Made by a program: the position numbers and the translations under genes. The notes below the pieces were generated by a model. That model was given only the letters and a program-made list of their open reading frames with translations, had not been told where the DNA came from and ran no database searches. From Paracoccus limosus (GTDB taxonomy: Bacteria > Pseudomonadota > Alphaproteobacteria > Rhodobacterales > Rhodobacteraceae), in the NCBI RefSeq assembly GCF_009711185.1, contig NZ_WMIF01000004.1, positions 62,001-126,000 on the forward strand: a stretch of DNA of 64,000 bases. The letters run 5' to 3'. This document shows positions 16,845 through 25,727 of the stretch, piece after piece. Position 1 is the stretch's first letter. Every line of letters begins with the position of its first letter.

Positions 16845-17897
16845 CTAGCCGGCGGCATGCGGCCTTGGGCCGCGGTGCAGCGAGCTGCCAAGCACATGTT
16901 CGGACTGGTGCAGCACGTGGCTCGCGTGGCCGACGATCAGCGGATCGGCCGGTTGCAGCACCGACAGGTCCTTGTCAGGATAGTCCAGTGTCGACAGGAA
17001 ATGCCGCATGCAGTTCAGCCGGGCGCGTTTCTTGTCATTCGACTTGACGATGGTCCAGGGCGCGTCGGCGGTGTCGGTATAAAAGAACATCGCCTCTTTC
17101 GCCTCGGTATAGTCGTCCCAGCGGTCAAGGCTGGCCAGATCGATCGGCGACAGTTTCCAGCGCTTCAGCGGATCGGTTTCGCGCGCGGTGAACCGGGCGC
17201 GCTGTTCGTCGCGGCTGACCGAGAACCAGTATTTGTAAAGCCGGATCCCCGAGCGGACCAGCATGCGCTCGAACTCGGGGGCCTGACGCATGAATTCCAG
17301 ATATTCGCTGGGCGAGCAAAAGTTCATCACCCGCTCGACCCCGGCGCGGTTATACCAGCTGCGGTCGTAGAACACCATTTCGCCCGCGGTCGGCAGATGG
17401 CCGATATAGCGCTGAAAGAACCACTGCCCGCGCTCGACCTCCGAGGGTTTGTTCAGCGCCACCACCCGGGCAAAGCGCGGGTTCAGATGTTCCATGAACC
17501 GCTTGATCGTGCCGCCCTTGCCGGCGGCGTCGCGGCCCTCGAACAGGATGACGAATTTCTGCCCGGTCTCCTGCGCCCAGATCTGCACCTTCAACAGTTC
17601 GGCCTGCAGCTGCGCCTTTTCGGCCTCATAGGTCCTGCGTCCCATACGACGGCCATAGGGGTAGCGCCCGGTTTCAAAGGCCAGCCGGACCTGATCGGGG
17701 CTGGCGCTGGGGAAATGGCGCGGGCCCGAGGGCGCGCGGGCCGCCACGGGCTGAGCCATGCCCTGAACCAAGCCTTGGGTCATGTCCTGAGGCGCGTCCA
17801 GTTCGGCCACGGCAGGATCGCTGGCCGTGCCAGACGGCCCGGACTGGTCAACTGGCGCGCCGGGATTGCTCACAACATCAACACTGTTCTCGTCCAT
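16845..17897 (-). CDS. ppk2: Polyphosphate kinase 2
   Basis: 350 residues. PPK2 enzymes transfer phosphate between polyphosphate and nucleotides, mostly making GTP/ATP from GDP/ADP. After a ~65-residue Pro/Ala-rich N-terminal extension comes the P-loop kinase core: Walker A GRDAAGKGG at 121-129, then FYDRSWYNRAGVERVM and the lid region SRDEQRARF. One catalytic domain, so the short single-domain class. ATG at 17897 follows GAGGGGA. A near-ideal FNR-dependent promoter lies upstream (17926-17974), implying induction when oxygen is low. Confidence 0.95.
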   Translation of the reverse strand: MDENSVDVVSNPGAPVDQSGPSGTASDPAVAELDAPQDMTQGLVQGMAQPVAARAPSGPRHFPSASPDQVRLAFETGRYPYGRRMGRRTYEAEKAQLQAELLKVQIWAQETGQKFVILFEGRDAAGKGGTIKRFMEHLNPRFARVVALNKPSEVERGQWFFQRYIGHLPTAGEMVFYDRSWYNRAGVERVMNFCSPSEYLEFMRQAPEFERMLVRSGIRLYKYWFSVSRDEQRARFTARETDPLKRWKLSPIDLASLDRWDDYTEAKEAMFFYTDTADAPWTIVKSNDKKRARLNCMRHFLSTLDYPDKDLSVLQPADPLIVGHASHVLHQSEHVLGSSLHRGPRPHAAG

Positions 17898-17925
17898 CCG
17901 CGTCCCCTCGCCCCACACATCAAAC

Positions 17926-17974
17926 CTTGTTCATATTAGATGAATTGATCGCGACCGTCCTTGATTCAGATCAA
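17926..17974 (-). promoter_or_regulatory. FNR-type box and -10 element of ppk2 (class II geometry)
   Basis: TTGATTCAGATCAA at 17961-17974 is a perfect TTGAT-N4-ATCAA palindrome. On the minus strand TAATAT occupies 17933-17938. Placing the start at 17926 puts the hexamer at -12 to -7 and the box centre at -41.5, exactly the class II FNR/CRP arrangement. The start lies 29 bases ahead of the ppk2 ATG. In Paracoccus the likely binders are FnrP-type regulators. Confidence 0.75.
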
Positions 17975-18113
17975 CAAGCGGCGATTGGCGGCAATTGCCG
18001 GCCCTTGAAACCACAAGCCCTTGGTCTGCGCGCATCGGCCGCCACTTTCCCTTGCCCCGCCCCGCCCGGCCATGAGATAAGGCCGGCCCAGAAGAACAAG
18101 ACGAGCAGGCGAC

Positions 18114-20084
18114 ATGGCAGACGATCTTTTCCCGACCTCGGACAAGGCCATTGACAGCTATTCCGCCGCGTCCATCGAGGTGCTGGAAGGGCTTGAGCCG
18201 GTCCGCAAGCGCCCCGGCATGTATATCGGCGGCACCGACGAACGCGCGCTGCACCATCTGGTGGCCGAGATCCTCGACAACTCGATGGACGAGGCCGTGG
18301 CGGGCCATGCCAGCCGCATCGAGGTCGAACTGCTGGCCGATTTCAGCGTCGTCGTGCGCGACAACGGGCGCGGCATCCCGATCGACCCGCATCCGAAATT
18401 CCCCGGCAAATCCGCGCTGGAGGTGATCCTGTGCACGCTGCACGCGGGCGGCAAGTTCTCGGGCGATGCCTATCAGACCTCGGGCGGTTTGCATGGCGTC
18501 GGCGCCTCGGTCGTGAACGCGCTTTCGGACAGCATGGTGGTGCAGGTCGCCCGCAACAAGGAACTGTTCCAGCAAAGCTTTTCGCGCGGCATCCCGCAGG
18601 GGCCGGTCGAAAAGATCGGCGCCGCCCCGAACCGGCGCGGCACCACCGTCACCTTCCATGCCGATGAGCAGATCTTTGGCCATCACCGCTTCAAGCCTGC
18701 GCGGCTGGTCAAGATGGTCAAGTCCAAGGCCTATCTGTTCTCGGGCGTCGAGATCCGCTGGAAATCCGAGATCGATGATGGCGAGACCCCGCGTGAGGCC
18801 GTGTTCCACTTTCCCGGCGGTCTGGCCGATTACCTGTCCGAACAGCTGACCGGCAGTTCGACCTATGCCGACCAGCCCTTTGCGGGCAGCGTGGATTTCA
18901 AGGAGAAATTCGGCGTCCCCGGCAAGGTGGACTGGGCGATCAACTGGACACCGGCGCGCGACGGCTTCATCCAGTCCTATTGCAACACCGTCCCCACCCC
19001 CGAGGGCGGCACCCATGAGGCCGGATTCTGGTCGGCGATCCTGAAGGGCATGCGCGGCTATGGCGAGCTGACCAACAACAAGAAGGCCGCCAACATCACC
19101 CGCGACGACCTGCTGACCGGCGGCTGCGCGCTGGTCAGCTGTTTCATCCGCGAGCCGGAATTCGTCGGCCAGACCAAGGACCGGCTGGCCACGACCGAAG
19201 CGCAGCGGCTGGTCGAGGGCGCGGTGCGCGACCATTTCGACAACTGGCTGGCGGCCGATACCAAATCCGCCGGCGCGATCCTTGATTTTCTGGTGCTGCG
19301 CGCCGAGGAACGGCTGCGCCGCAAGCAGGAAAAGGAAACCCAGCGCAAGACCGCGACGAAAAAGCTGCGCCTGCCCGGCAAGCTGGTCGATTGCTCGGCC
19401 ACCAACCGCGAGGGCACCGAGCTGTTCATCGTCGAGGGCGACTCGGCGGGCGGTTCGGCCAAGATGGCGCGCGAACGCACCACGCAGGCGCTGCTGCCTT
19501 TGCGCGGCAAGATCCTGAACGTGCTGGGCGCGGCCAGCTCGAAACTGGGCCAGAACCAGGAAATCAATGATCTGTGTCAGGCGCTTGGCGTCAGCATGGG
19601 CACACGCTTCAACGTCGATGATCTGCGCTATGACAAGATCATCATCATGACCGATGCCGACGTGGACGGCGCCCATATCGCCAGCTTGCTGATGACCTTC
19701 TTCTTTACCCAGATGCGGCCCCTGATTGACAAGGGGCATCTGTATCTGGCCTGCCCGCCGCTTTACCGGCTGACGCAGGGCGCGAACCGCATCTATGTCG
19801 CCGATGATGCCGAAAAAGAGGCGATGCTGGCCAAGGGTCTGGGTGGCAAGGGCAAGATCGACGTGCAGCGCTTCAAGGGTCTGGGCGAGATGGACGCCAA
19901 GGACCTGAAGGACACGACGATGAACCCCAGGACGCGCAAGCTGATCCGGGTGTCCATCGACGAGGACGAGGGCGGCGAAACCGGCGATCTGGTCGAGCGG
20001 CTGATGGGCAAGAAACCCGAGCTGCGCTTCCAGTTCATTCAGGAAAACGCGCAATTCGCCGATACCGAGGAACTGGACGTCTGA
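18114..20084 (+). CDS. parE: DNA topoisomerase IV subunit B
   Basis: 656 residues. ATPase subunit of topoisomerase IV, which with ParC unlinks daughter chromosomes. GHKL ATPase motifs are ILDNSMDEA, RDNGRGIPIDPHP and GGLHGVGASVVNALS; the Toprim region has VEGDSAGGSAK and DADVDGAHI. RKRPGMYIGGTDERALHHL and the lack of the GyrB insertion favour ParE over GyrB. Oriented divergently from ppk2; the 216-base gap carries the FNR box. The start is the first ATG before conserved sequence. Confidence 0.96.
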   Translation: MADDLFPTSDKAIDSYSAASIEVLEGLEPVRKRPGMYIGGTDERALHHLVAEILDNSMDEAVAGHASRIEVELLADFSVVVRDNGRGIPIDPHPKFPGKSALEVILCTLHAGGKFSGDAYQTSGGLHGVGASVVNALSDSMVVQVARNKELFQQSFSRGIPQGPVEKIGAAPNRRGTTVTFHADEQIFGHHRFKPARLVKMVKSKAYLFSGVEIRWKSEIDDGETPREAVFHFPGGLADYLSEQLTGSSTYADQPFAGSVDFKEKFGVPGKVDWAINWTPARDGFIQSYCNTVPTPEGGTHEAGFWSAILKGMRGYGELTNNKKAANITRDDLLTGGCALVSCFIREPEFVGQTKDRLATTEAQRLVEGAVRDHFDNWLAADTKSAGAILDFLVLRAEERLRRKQEKETQRKTATKKLRLPGKLVDCSATNREGTELFIVEGDSAGGSAKMARERTTQALLPLRGKILNVLGAASSKLGQNQEINDLCQALGVSMGTRFNVDDLRYDKIIIMTDADVDGAHIASLLMTFFFTQMRPLIDKGHLYLACPPLYRLTQGANRIYVADDAEKEAMLAKGLGGKGKIDVQRFKGLGEMDAKDLKDTTMNPRTRKLIRVSIDEDEGGETGDLVERLMGKKPELRFQFIQENAQFADTEELDV

Positions 20085-20095
20085 ACCACGATTGC

Positions 20096-20119
20096 GGCGG
20101 CCCACCCAACCGGGCCGCC
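20096..20119. terminator. Stem-loop between convergent parE and chpT
   Basis: GGCGGCCC at 20096-20103 pairs with GGGCCGCC at 20112-20119 around an eight-base loop. No T-run follows. Confidence 0.35.
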
Positions 20120-20143
20120 GGGTCCCATCAGGCCGCGCCCGGC

Positions 20144-20797
20144 CTAGAACGAAATCTCACCGCCAGTTTCGTCCAGCTCCCATGCCAGCACCCGGCCCTC
20201 GCGCCCGGCAAACCCGGCCAGCAGCGCGAAATGCACCTCGGAGGGGCCCGGCTCGGACCGGCTGGGGGCGCTGCCGTCCAGCCATGACCACAGCGCCGGA
20301 TCGCGCTTGGTGCGGCTGGCCTCGGCCACCAGACGCCAGCCCGAGGCGCCGCGACAGACCAGCACACCACCGCCCCAGGGCATGGCGGTTTCCAGACACA
20401 TCAGCGCCAGCATGATCAGCCGGGCCTCGCGGCGCGGCAGGTCGCCCTCGGCCTCGGCGCGCAGGCGCAGCCGGCCGGTCCGTTCCACATCAGAAAGCAG
20501 CGCCGACAGTTCGGACAGGCTGATGCGCTGATCAGTCGAGGCATGACCAAAGGCCATGCGGAAACAGCGCAGCCGGGCCCGCGCCGCCTCGACGCTTTCG
20601 GTGATCAGGGCAAATTCCGGGCTGGTGGCGCCGGCGGCGAAATCGCCCGACATCATGAGCAGCTCCAGCCCGTTGCCGATGGCACCCAAAGGCGAGACCA
20701 GATCATGGCACAGCCGCGAGGTGACCAGCGCCGCCAGCGCCTCGGGGGCCAGGGGACCGGGTTGCGAGGCGTCGCGGCGGATTGTCAGATCGTCCAT
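20144..20797 (-). CDS. chpT: Histidine phosphotransferase ChpT
   Basis: 217 residues. ChpT passes phosphate from the hybrid kinase CckA to CtrA and CpdR in alphaproteobacterial cell-cycle and motility control. The phosphorylated histidine sits in SRLCHDLVSPLGAIGNGLELL (His near residue 31). The C-terminal half (LIMLALMCLETAMPWGGGV) is the degenerate HATPase-like domain of the family and lacks evident ATP-binding boxes. Convergent with parE and divergent from the DUF3553 gene. Oddities: none seen. Confidence 0.92.
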   Translation of the reverse strand: MDDLTIRRDASQPGPLAPEALAALVTSRLCHDLVSPLGAIGNGLELLMMSGDFAAGATSPEFALITESVEAARARLRCFRMAFGHASTDQRISLSELSALLSDVERTGRLRLRAEAEGDLPRREARLIMLALMCLETAMPWGGGVLVCRGASGWRLVAEASRTKRDPALWSWLDGSAPSRSEPGPSEVHFALLAGFAGREGRVLAWELDETGGEISF

Positions 20798-20836
20798 AGA
20801 AGTCTAGCCTTGCTGCGCCGCAACCGGAGCCGCGAC

Positions 20837-21013
20837 ATGAATGAGATACTTGAACCAGGAATGATCGTGCGCCATCCCGGCGCCCCGGACTGGGGCACCG
20901 GTCAGGTGCAGTCCCGGATCGGAGATCGCATCACGGTGAACTTCACCCACGCCGGCAAGCAGGTGGTCGATGGCCGCCATGTCAACCTGGAACTGGTCAC
21001 GGATCGCTCCTGA
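20837..21013 (+). CDS. DUF3553 small protein
   Basis: 58 residues, the usual length of this family. Contains VRHPGAPDWGTGQVQSRIGD and KVVDG-like sequence, resembling the small SH3-like beta barrel of CarD/UvrD-C-type domains. Such domains often contact RNA polymerase or UvrB, but no function is established for the stand-alone form. The ATG at 20837 lies 39 bases from the divergent chpT start. Confidence 0.85.
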   Translation: MNEILEPGMIVRHPGAPDWGTGQVQSRIGDRITVNFTHAGKQVVDGRHVNLELVTDRS

Positions 21014-21161
21014 GCGATGCCCTGCAGTGTATTACAACTTTTGCGTGTGTCAATTCCTCTAAAATGATCGAAGCCGGTCCTGCGTCGCGGCAGGTTGCAT
21101 TGCAGCCGGCAGACGCCTAGACACAGGCAGGCTTCACAACATTCTGGCCGGACTTCCAAAG

Positions 21162-21947
21162 ATGACGACCCCCGAAACCTCGCCCCTGGAGATCCGGCTC
21201 GCGACTGATCCCGTCGATCTTCTGGCCGCCCAGCGGCTGCGCTATCGCGTCTTTGTCGAAGAGCTGGGCGGCGACGGCGCGCTGGTCGACCACCAGCGTC
21301 GGCTGGAGTGCGATGAATTCGACCCGGTGGTCGATCATCTGGTTCTGGTTGACCGCCGCCGCGATCCCGAAAGCCTGGATCATGTCGTCGGCGTCTACCG
21401 GTTGTTGCCGGGCGATCGCGCCGCGGCCTTCGGGCGCTTCTATTGCGACGCCGAATATGACCTTGATCCGCTGCGCCGCTCGGAACGCTCGGTGCTGGAA
21501 CTCGGTCGCTCGTGCATCGACCCCGAATTTCGCGGCGGCACCGGCATGTTCCTGTTGTGGAACGCGCTGGCCGATTACGTGCTGGACGGCGACTACCAGA
21601 TCCTGTTCGGCGTGGCCTCGTTCCATGGCACCGATGCCCAGGCGCTGGCCCAGCCGCTGAGCTGGCTGCATCACCATCACCTTGCCCCCGAATCCCTGCG
21701 CCCCAAGGCCCGCCCCGACGGTTATCAGCGCATGGATCTGGTCCCGGCCGAGGCGCTGGACCGCCGCACCGCCATGACGGCGATGCCACCGTTGATCAAG
21801 GCCTATCTGCGCATGGGCGGCATCATCGGCGAAGGCGCCTATCTGGACCATCCGTTCAACACCACCGATGTGTTCCTGATGCTCGACACCGGCGCCATGT
21901 CCCAAAAACATCGCAAGTTCTACGAAACCCGCTGGCAGGCGCAATGA
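21162..21947 (+). CDS. olsB: Ornithine lipid synthase N-acyltransferase OlsB (GNAT)
   Basis: 261 residues. Transfers a 3-hydroxyacyl chain from acyl-ACP to the alpha-amino group of ornithine, the first step to phosphorus-free ornithine lipid. Shows the hemolysin-like GNAT layout: RLRYRVFVEELG, ECDEFDPVVDHLVLVD, RSVLELGRSCIDPEFRGG and LFGVASFHGTD. Its TGA overlaps the olsA start by four bases, so the pair is translationally coupled. A 148-base leader precedes it, with an AT-rich patch at 21031-21068 but no promoter I can defend. OlsBA is phosphate-regulated in some relatives; no Pho box was recognised. Confidence 0.93.
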   Translation: MTTPETSPLEIRLATDPVDLLAAQRLRYRVFVEELGGDGALVDHQRRLECDEFDPVVDHLVLVDRRRDPESLDHVVGVYRLLPGDRAAAFGRFYCDAEYDLDPLRRSERSVLELGRSCIDPEFRGGTGMFLLWNALADYVLDGDYQILFGVASFHGTDAQALAQPLSWLHHHHLAPESLRPKARPDGYQRMDLVPAEALDRRTAMTAMPPLIKAYLRMGGIIGEGAYLDHPFNTTDVFLMLDTGAMSQKHRKFYETRWQAQ

Positions 21948-22810
21948 CGCGCGGCAGTGCCGAACAGGCGTCCCCGGTTACTCACCCGGCCTCCCCTGCA
22001 GGCCGCTGGCTGGATGAGACGCCGGACCTGCCGGCCATTACCCCGCTCGGCTGGCTGCTGGTCGCCACGCGCGGGCTGGGCATCCTCTCGGTCCTCGGGT
22101 TCGGGGTGCTGCTGATCCTGCCGCTGCGCGCGGCCGAGCACCTGTTCTGCGGCCCGCGCCGCCCGCTGACCGGCCTTTGGGTGCAAGGCGTCTGCCGGCT
22201 GTGCCTGTGGATCCTCGGCCTGAACTGGCACCGCGAAGGCGCCCTGATGACCGGCCCCGGCGCGGTGGTCGCGAACCACTCGAGCTGGCTCGACATCTTG
22301 GTTTTGAACGCGGCGATGCCGGTGTTCTTCGTGGCCAAATCCGAGGTGGCGGGCTGGCCCGGCATCAATATCCTGACCCGGGTGACCAATACGCATTTCG
22401 TGACCCGCGACCCGAAACTCGCCGTCGCACAGGCGCGCGAATTCTCCGAGCGCACCGCGGCCGGCCACCGCCTGCTGTTCTTTCCCGAAGGCACCAGCAC
22501 GGACGGTCGCCGCGTGCTGCCCTTCAAGCCGACCCTGTTTCAGGGCTTTCTCGCCCCCGAACTGCCCAAGGATCTGGCCGTCCAGCCGATGACGGCGATC
22601 TATAAGGCCCCACCGGGCCGCGACCCGCGCTTTTACGGCTGGTTTGCCGACATGGGGCTGGGACCACATCTGCTGGCCATCCTAGCCCAGCCCCGCCAAG
22701 GCCGTGTGACGGTGCGCCTGCACGCACCGATCCCGGTCGCAGGCGAAACCCGCAAGACCCTTGCCGCCAAGGCCGAAGCCGCCGTCCGCAGTGGTTTCGT
22801 GGCCGGCTGA
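21944..22810 (+). CDS. olsA: Lysophospholipid / lyso-ornithine lipid O-acyltransferase OlsA
   Basis: 288 residues. PlsC-type acyltransferase that adds the second acyl chain to lyso-ornithine lipid. Two hydrophobic segments near the N-terminus (LGWLLVATRGLGILSVLGFGVLL region) suggest membrane attachment. Catalytic motif NHSSWLD (H-x4-D), then VAKSEVAGWPG and FPEGTSTDGRRVLPFKPTLF. The start ATG overlaps the olsB stop (ATGA). The gene is followed by a perfect 26-bp inverted repeat. Confidence 0.92.
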   Translation: MTRGSAEQASPVTHPASPAGRWLDETPDLPAITPLGWLLVATRGLGILSVLGFGVLLILPLRAAEHLFCGPRRPLTGLWVQGVCRLCLWILGLNWHREGALMTGPGAVVANHSSWLDILVLNAAMPVFFVAKSEVAGWPGINILTRVTNTHFVTRDPKLAVAQAREFSERTAAGHRLLFFPEGTSTDGRRVLPFKPTLFQGFLAPELPKDLAVQPMTAIYKAPPGRDPRFYGWFADMGLGPHLLAILAQPRQGRVTVRLHAPIPVAGETRKTLAAKAEAAVRSGFVAG

Positions 22811-22855
22811 AGCAATCGCCCCTATAATCCACAAGCCCCGCGCAATTGCAGCCGT

Positions 22856-22954
22856 CGCATGGGTATTTGTGAAATGGTGAATGCGTGACGTTGTGCGAGG
22901 CTGGAAATGCCGGGACGCCCCCGCGCCCTTCACCATTTCACAAATACCCATGCG
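22856..22954. repeat. Dispersed element, copy 3: perfect 26-bp inverted repeat
   Basis: Arms 22856-22881 and 22929-22954 are exact reverse complements around a 47-base spacer; each holds the core GGGTATTTGTGAAATGG. Lies between converging olsA and the SLC13 gene. Confidence 0.85.
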
Positions 22955-22983
22955 GCAGACCAACTGGAGCTGCCCGCGGGATT

Positions 22984-24762
22984 TCAGAGCGGCCAGAACA
23001 GCGGGATGGTCAGGCAGGCAACGATGCCGCAGATGATGTCCAGCGGAATGCCGACCTTGAGAAAGTCGCTGAACTTGTAGCCGCCGGGGCCATAGACCAT
23101 CAGGTGGGTCTGGTAGCCGATGGGCGTCGCAAAGGCGACAGTGGCCGAGAACATGACCGCGATCACATAGGCACGGGGATCGTGGCCCAGCGATTTCGCC
23201 AGCGCGATTGCCACCGGGGTCAGCAACACCGCCACAGCGTTGTTCGACAGCACCTCGGTCATCACGAGGCCCAGGAAATAGACCGCGATCAGGGTCATGA
23301 ACGGTGGCATGCCACGCAGCCAAGGCGCGAAGTAGTCAACCACCATGTTGACCGTGCCGGTATATTCCATCGCCGCGCCGACGACGAGCATGGCAAAGAT
23401 CATCGCCATCAGCCGGGCATCGACGAATTCGAAGGCCTCTTCGGCATCCACGCAGCGCGTCAGCAGCACGATCGCCGCCGCGACGAAGGACAGCGCCATG
23501 ATCGGGGCCACGTTCAGCGCCGCCAGCGACACCACCGACAGCAGGCACATGATCGCGATGGGCGCCTTATTGCGGCGGAAGGGCCGCGCCGAGGGGCGCG
23601 AGACATCGACCAGATCCATGTCGGCGGCAAGGCGCGCGATATCCTCGGGCGCGCCTTCCAGAAGCAGCGTATCGCCGACGCGCACCTCGAGATCGTCAAG
23701 CTGACGGCCAATGTTCTGGCTGCGGCGATGCGCGGCCAGAACATAGACGCCGTAACGGCGGCGCAGGCGCAGGTCGCCCAGCCGCCGGCCGATCATGCGC
23801 GCGCCGGGCGAGATCAGCACCTCGACCGTGTCGGTCGCAACCGAGCTGAGCTTGTCGACCAGCTGGAAGTTCTTGTTCGCCTGCATCTCCAGCAGGTCCG
23901 GCATTTCCGAGCGCAGCACCACCCGGTCACCCGGCTGCAGCACCACCTCGGCCATATTGCGCCGCAGCGAGGCATCACCGCGCAGCACATCGATCACCCG
24001 GACCGCGTCGCGCTTGAAGATCGGCACCTCATTGACGTTCTGGCCGACCAGCGAGGAATCCTCGGGGATGGCGACCTCGGTGAAATATTTCATCTGCCGC
24101 CGCCCGCCAAGGAAACCGGCCAGCGAGGTGCGGTTGGGCAAAAGCCGCCAGCCGACGGTGGCGAAATAGACGATGCCGGCCAAGGTGACGGCGATGCCCA
24201 CCGGGGCGATCTCGAAGATGGTAAAGGGCGCCATGCCCTGATTGCGGGCCACGCCATCGACCAGAAGGTTGGTCGAGGTGCCGATCAGCGTGATCATGCC
24301 CGACAGGATCGTCATATAGCTAAGCGGGATCAATAGCTTGGACGAGGCGATGCGCGCCTTGACCCCGAGCTGGATCATCACCGGGATCATCACCGCCACC
24401 AGCGGCGTGTTGTTCATGATCGTCGAGGCGCAGATCAGGAAGCCTAAGGTGGTGCAGATGCTGAAGATCGGACGTTCGGCGGCATTGCGGGTAAAGACCG
24501 TCGAGATCATCTCGACCGCGCCGGTGCGCAGGAGCCCGCCCATGATGATGAACATGAAGGCGATGGTCCATGGTGCCGAGTTCGACAGCACCTCGCCCGC
24601 GTCCTTGACCGGCAACAGGCCCAGCAACAGGATCGCGGCCGCCGTGCCGATCGCCACGACCTCGGGCGGGTGCTTTTCGCGGATGAACTCGACGAACATG
24701 ACGGTGGTGATGACCAGCATCGCGACGGCTGCACTGGTGCCCGTCAGTTGAAAACCCAGCAT
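22984..24762 (-). CDS. SLC13/DASS-type permease with two RCK_C (TrkA-C) domains
   Basis: 592 residues. Inner-membrane carrier with about five N-terminal helices, a soluble insert at roughly 210-390, and about six more helices. The paired membrane motifs STIMNNTPLVAVMIP and TEVLSNNAVAVLLTP are the SNT-like substrate signatures of the sodium/dicarboxylate-sulfate family. The insert holds two TrkA-C/RCK_C domains (EDSSLVGQNVNEVPIF and SPGARMIGRRLGDLRL), common in putative sulfate or anion transporters of this group. Substrate cannot be assigned. Convergent with olsA. Confidence 0.92.
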   Translation of the reverse strand: MLGFQLTGTSAAVAMLVITTVMFVEFIREKHPPEVVAIGTAAAILLLGLLPVKDAGEVLSNSAPWTIAFMFIIMGGLLRTGAVEMISTVFTRNAAERPIFSICTTLGFLICASTIMNNTPLVAVMIPVMIQLGVKARIASSKLLIPLSYMTILSGMITLIGTSTNLLVDGVARNQGMAPFTIFEIAPVGIAVTLAGIVYFATVGWRLLPNRTSLAGFLGGRRQMKYFTEVAIPEDSSLVGQNVNEVPIFKRDAVRVIDVLRGDASLRRNMAEVVLQPGDRVVLRSEMPDLLEMQANKNFQLVDKLSSVATDTVEVLISPGARMIGRRLGDLRLRRRYGVYVLAAHRRSQNIGRQLDDLEVRVGDTLLLEGAPEDIARLAADMDLVDVSRPSARPFRRNKAPIAIMCLLSVVSLAALNVAPIMALSFVAAAIVLLTRCVDAEEAFEFVDARLMAMIFAMLVVGAAMEYTGTVNMVVDYFAPWLRGMPPFMTLIAVYFLGLVMTEVLSNNAVAVLLTPVAIALAKSLGHDPRAYVIAVMFSATVAFATPIGYQTHLMVYGPGGYKFSDFLKVGIPLDIICGIVACLTIPLFWPL

Positions 24763-24806
24763 GGATTGTCCCTCGGCTGCCGCTAAATCACGGCCCTTTC
24801 GGTGGG

Positions 24807-24835
24807 TAATAGAATAATTTTTCGCAATGCCGCAA
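24807..24835 (-). promoter_or_regulatory. Candidate promoter of the SLC13 permease
   Basis: On the minus strand TTGCGG (24830-24835) and CTATTA (24807-24812) are 17 bases apart in an unusually AT-rich stretch, about 45 bases before the ATG. Confidence 0.4.
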
Positions 24836-24861
24836 GGGAAAGCGGCAAATGCCCTGCCCGC

Positions 24862-25674
24862 CTAGGCCGGAGAGGCGATCAACCGCCCACCCTCGCGCAC
24901 CGGTTGGATCTCGACCGCCTTGCCGGTGCGGTCGTCGGTGGTGACCAGAACGCCGCACAGGGTTGCTGGCCCCTCGGCCGGGGTGAAACGCTCGGAGGCC
25001 ATGCCGGTCAGGAAGCGGCGCAGCGGCTCGGCCTTGTCCATGCCGATGACGCTGTCATAGTCGCCGCACATGCCGGCGTCGGATTGATAGCCGGTGCCGC
25101 GCGACAGGATCATCGTATCGGCGGTGGGCACATGGGTGTGGGTGCCGACCACCAGACTGGCGCGACCATCGCAGAAATGCCCGACGGCCATTTTCTCGCT
25201 GGTCGCCTCGGCATGGATATCGACCACGCTGGCCTGCACCAGCCCGCCCAGAGGATGTGATTTCAGCACCGCTTCGATGGCCGAGAACGGATCATCGAAG
25301 GGCCGCTTCATGAAGACTTGACCCAGGATCTGTGCCACCAGCACCTTGCGGCCCCGCGTCGCCTCGAACACGCGCGCGCCACGACCGGGCGCGGCCTTGG
25401 AAAAGTTCAGCGGCCGGATGATCCTTGGCTCGGTCTCGATAAAGGACAGCATCTCTTTCTGGTCGAAGGCATGGTCGCCCAGCGTGACGCAATCGGCGCC
25501 GGCCTCGAGGATCAGCCGGGCATGGGCGCCGGTCAGCCCCATGCCGCCGCTGGCGTTCTCGCCGTTGACGATGGTGAAATCCACGCCCAGCCGCTGTTTC
25601 AGCGGCCCGAGCCCTTCGGCAATGGCGCGACGGCCGGCGCGGCCCATCACGTCCCCAAGATAAAGAATACGCAT
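24862..25674 (-). CDS. TIGR00282 family metallophosphoesterase (YmdB-like)
   Basis: 270 residues. Calcineurin-like fold: LYLGDVMGRAGRRAI (metal Asp), VNGENASGGMGLT, TLGDHAFDQKE, VDIHAEATSEK and VGTHTHVPTAD. Characterised relatives such as Bacillus YmdB hydrolyse 2',3'-cyclic nucleotides and influence RNA turnover and biofilm choice; in this organism the role is inferred. Lies downstream of ubiB on the same strand, separated by a strong stem-loop. Confidence 0.93.
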   Translation of the reverse strand: MRILYLGDVMGRAGRRAIAEGLGPLKQRLGVDFTIVNGENASGGMGLTGAHARLILEAGADCVTLGDHAFDQKEMLSFIETEPRIIRPLNFSKAAPGRGARVFEATRGRKVLVAQILGQVFMKRPFDDPFSAIEAVLKSHPLGGLVQASVVDIHAEATSEKMAVGHFCDGRASLVVGTHTHVPTADTMILSRGTGYQSDAGMCGDYDSVIGMDKAEPLRRFLTGMASERFTPAEGPATLCGVLVTTDDRTGKAVEIQPVREGGRLIASPA

Positions 25675-25697
25675 GACCGCAGGCGCTAGGCCAAAGA

Positions 25698-25719
25698 CCG
25701 GGGGCGATCAAGCCCCCGG
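25698..25719 (-). terminator. Stem-loop after ubiB
   Basis: CCGGGGGC at 25698-25705 pairs with GCCCCCGG at 25712-25719 around a six-base loop in the 53-base gap between ubiB and the phosphoesterase gene. On the minus strand it is followed by TCTTT, a weak T-tract. Confidence 0.45.
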
Positions 25720-25727
25720 GGCGCGGA

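Noticed and set aside
18114..20084. parE as gyrB.
   Set aside because: Length of 656 residues and the IGGTDERALHHLVAEI segment fit ParE; the GyrB insertion is missing.
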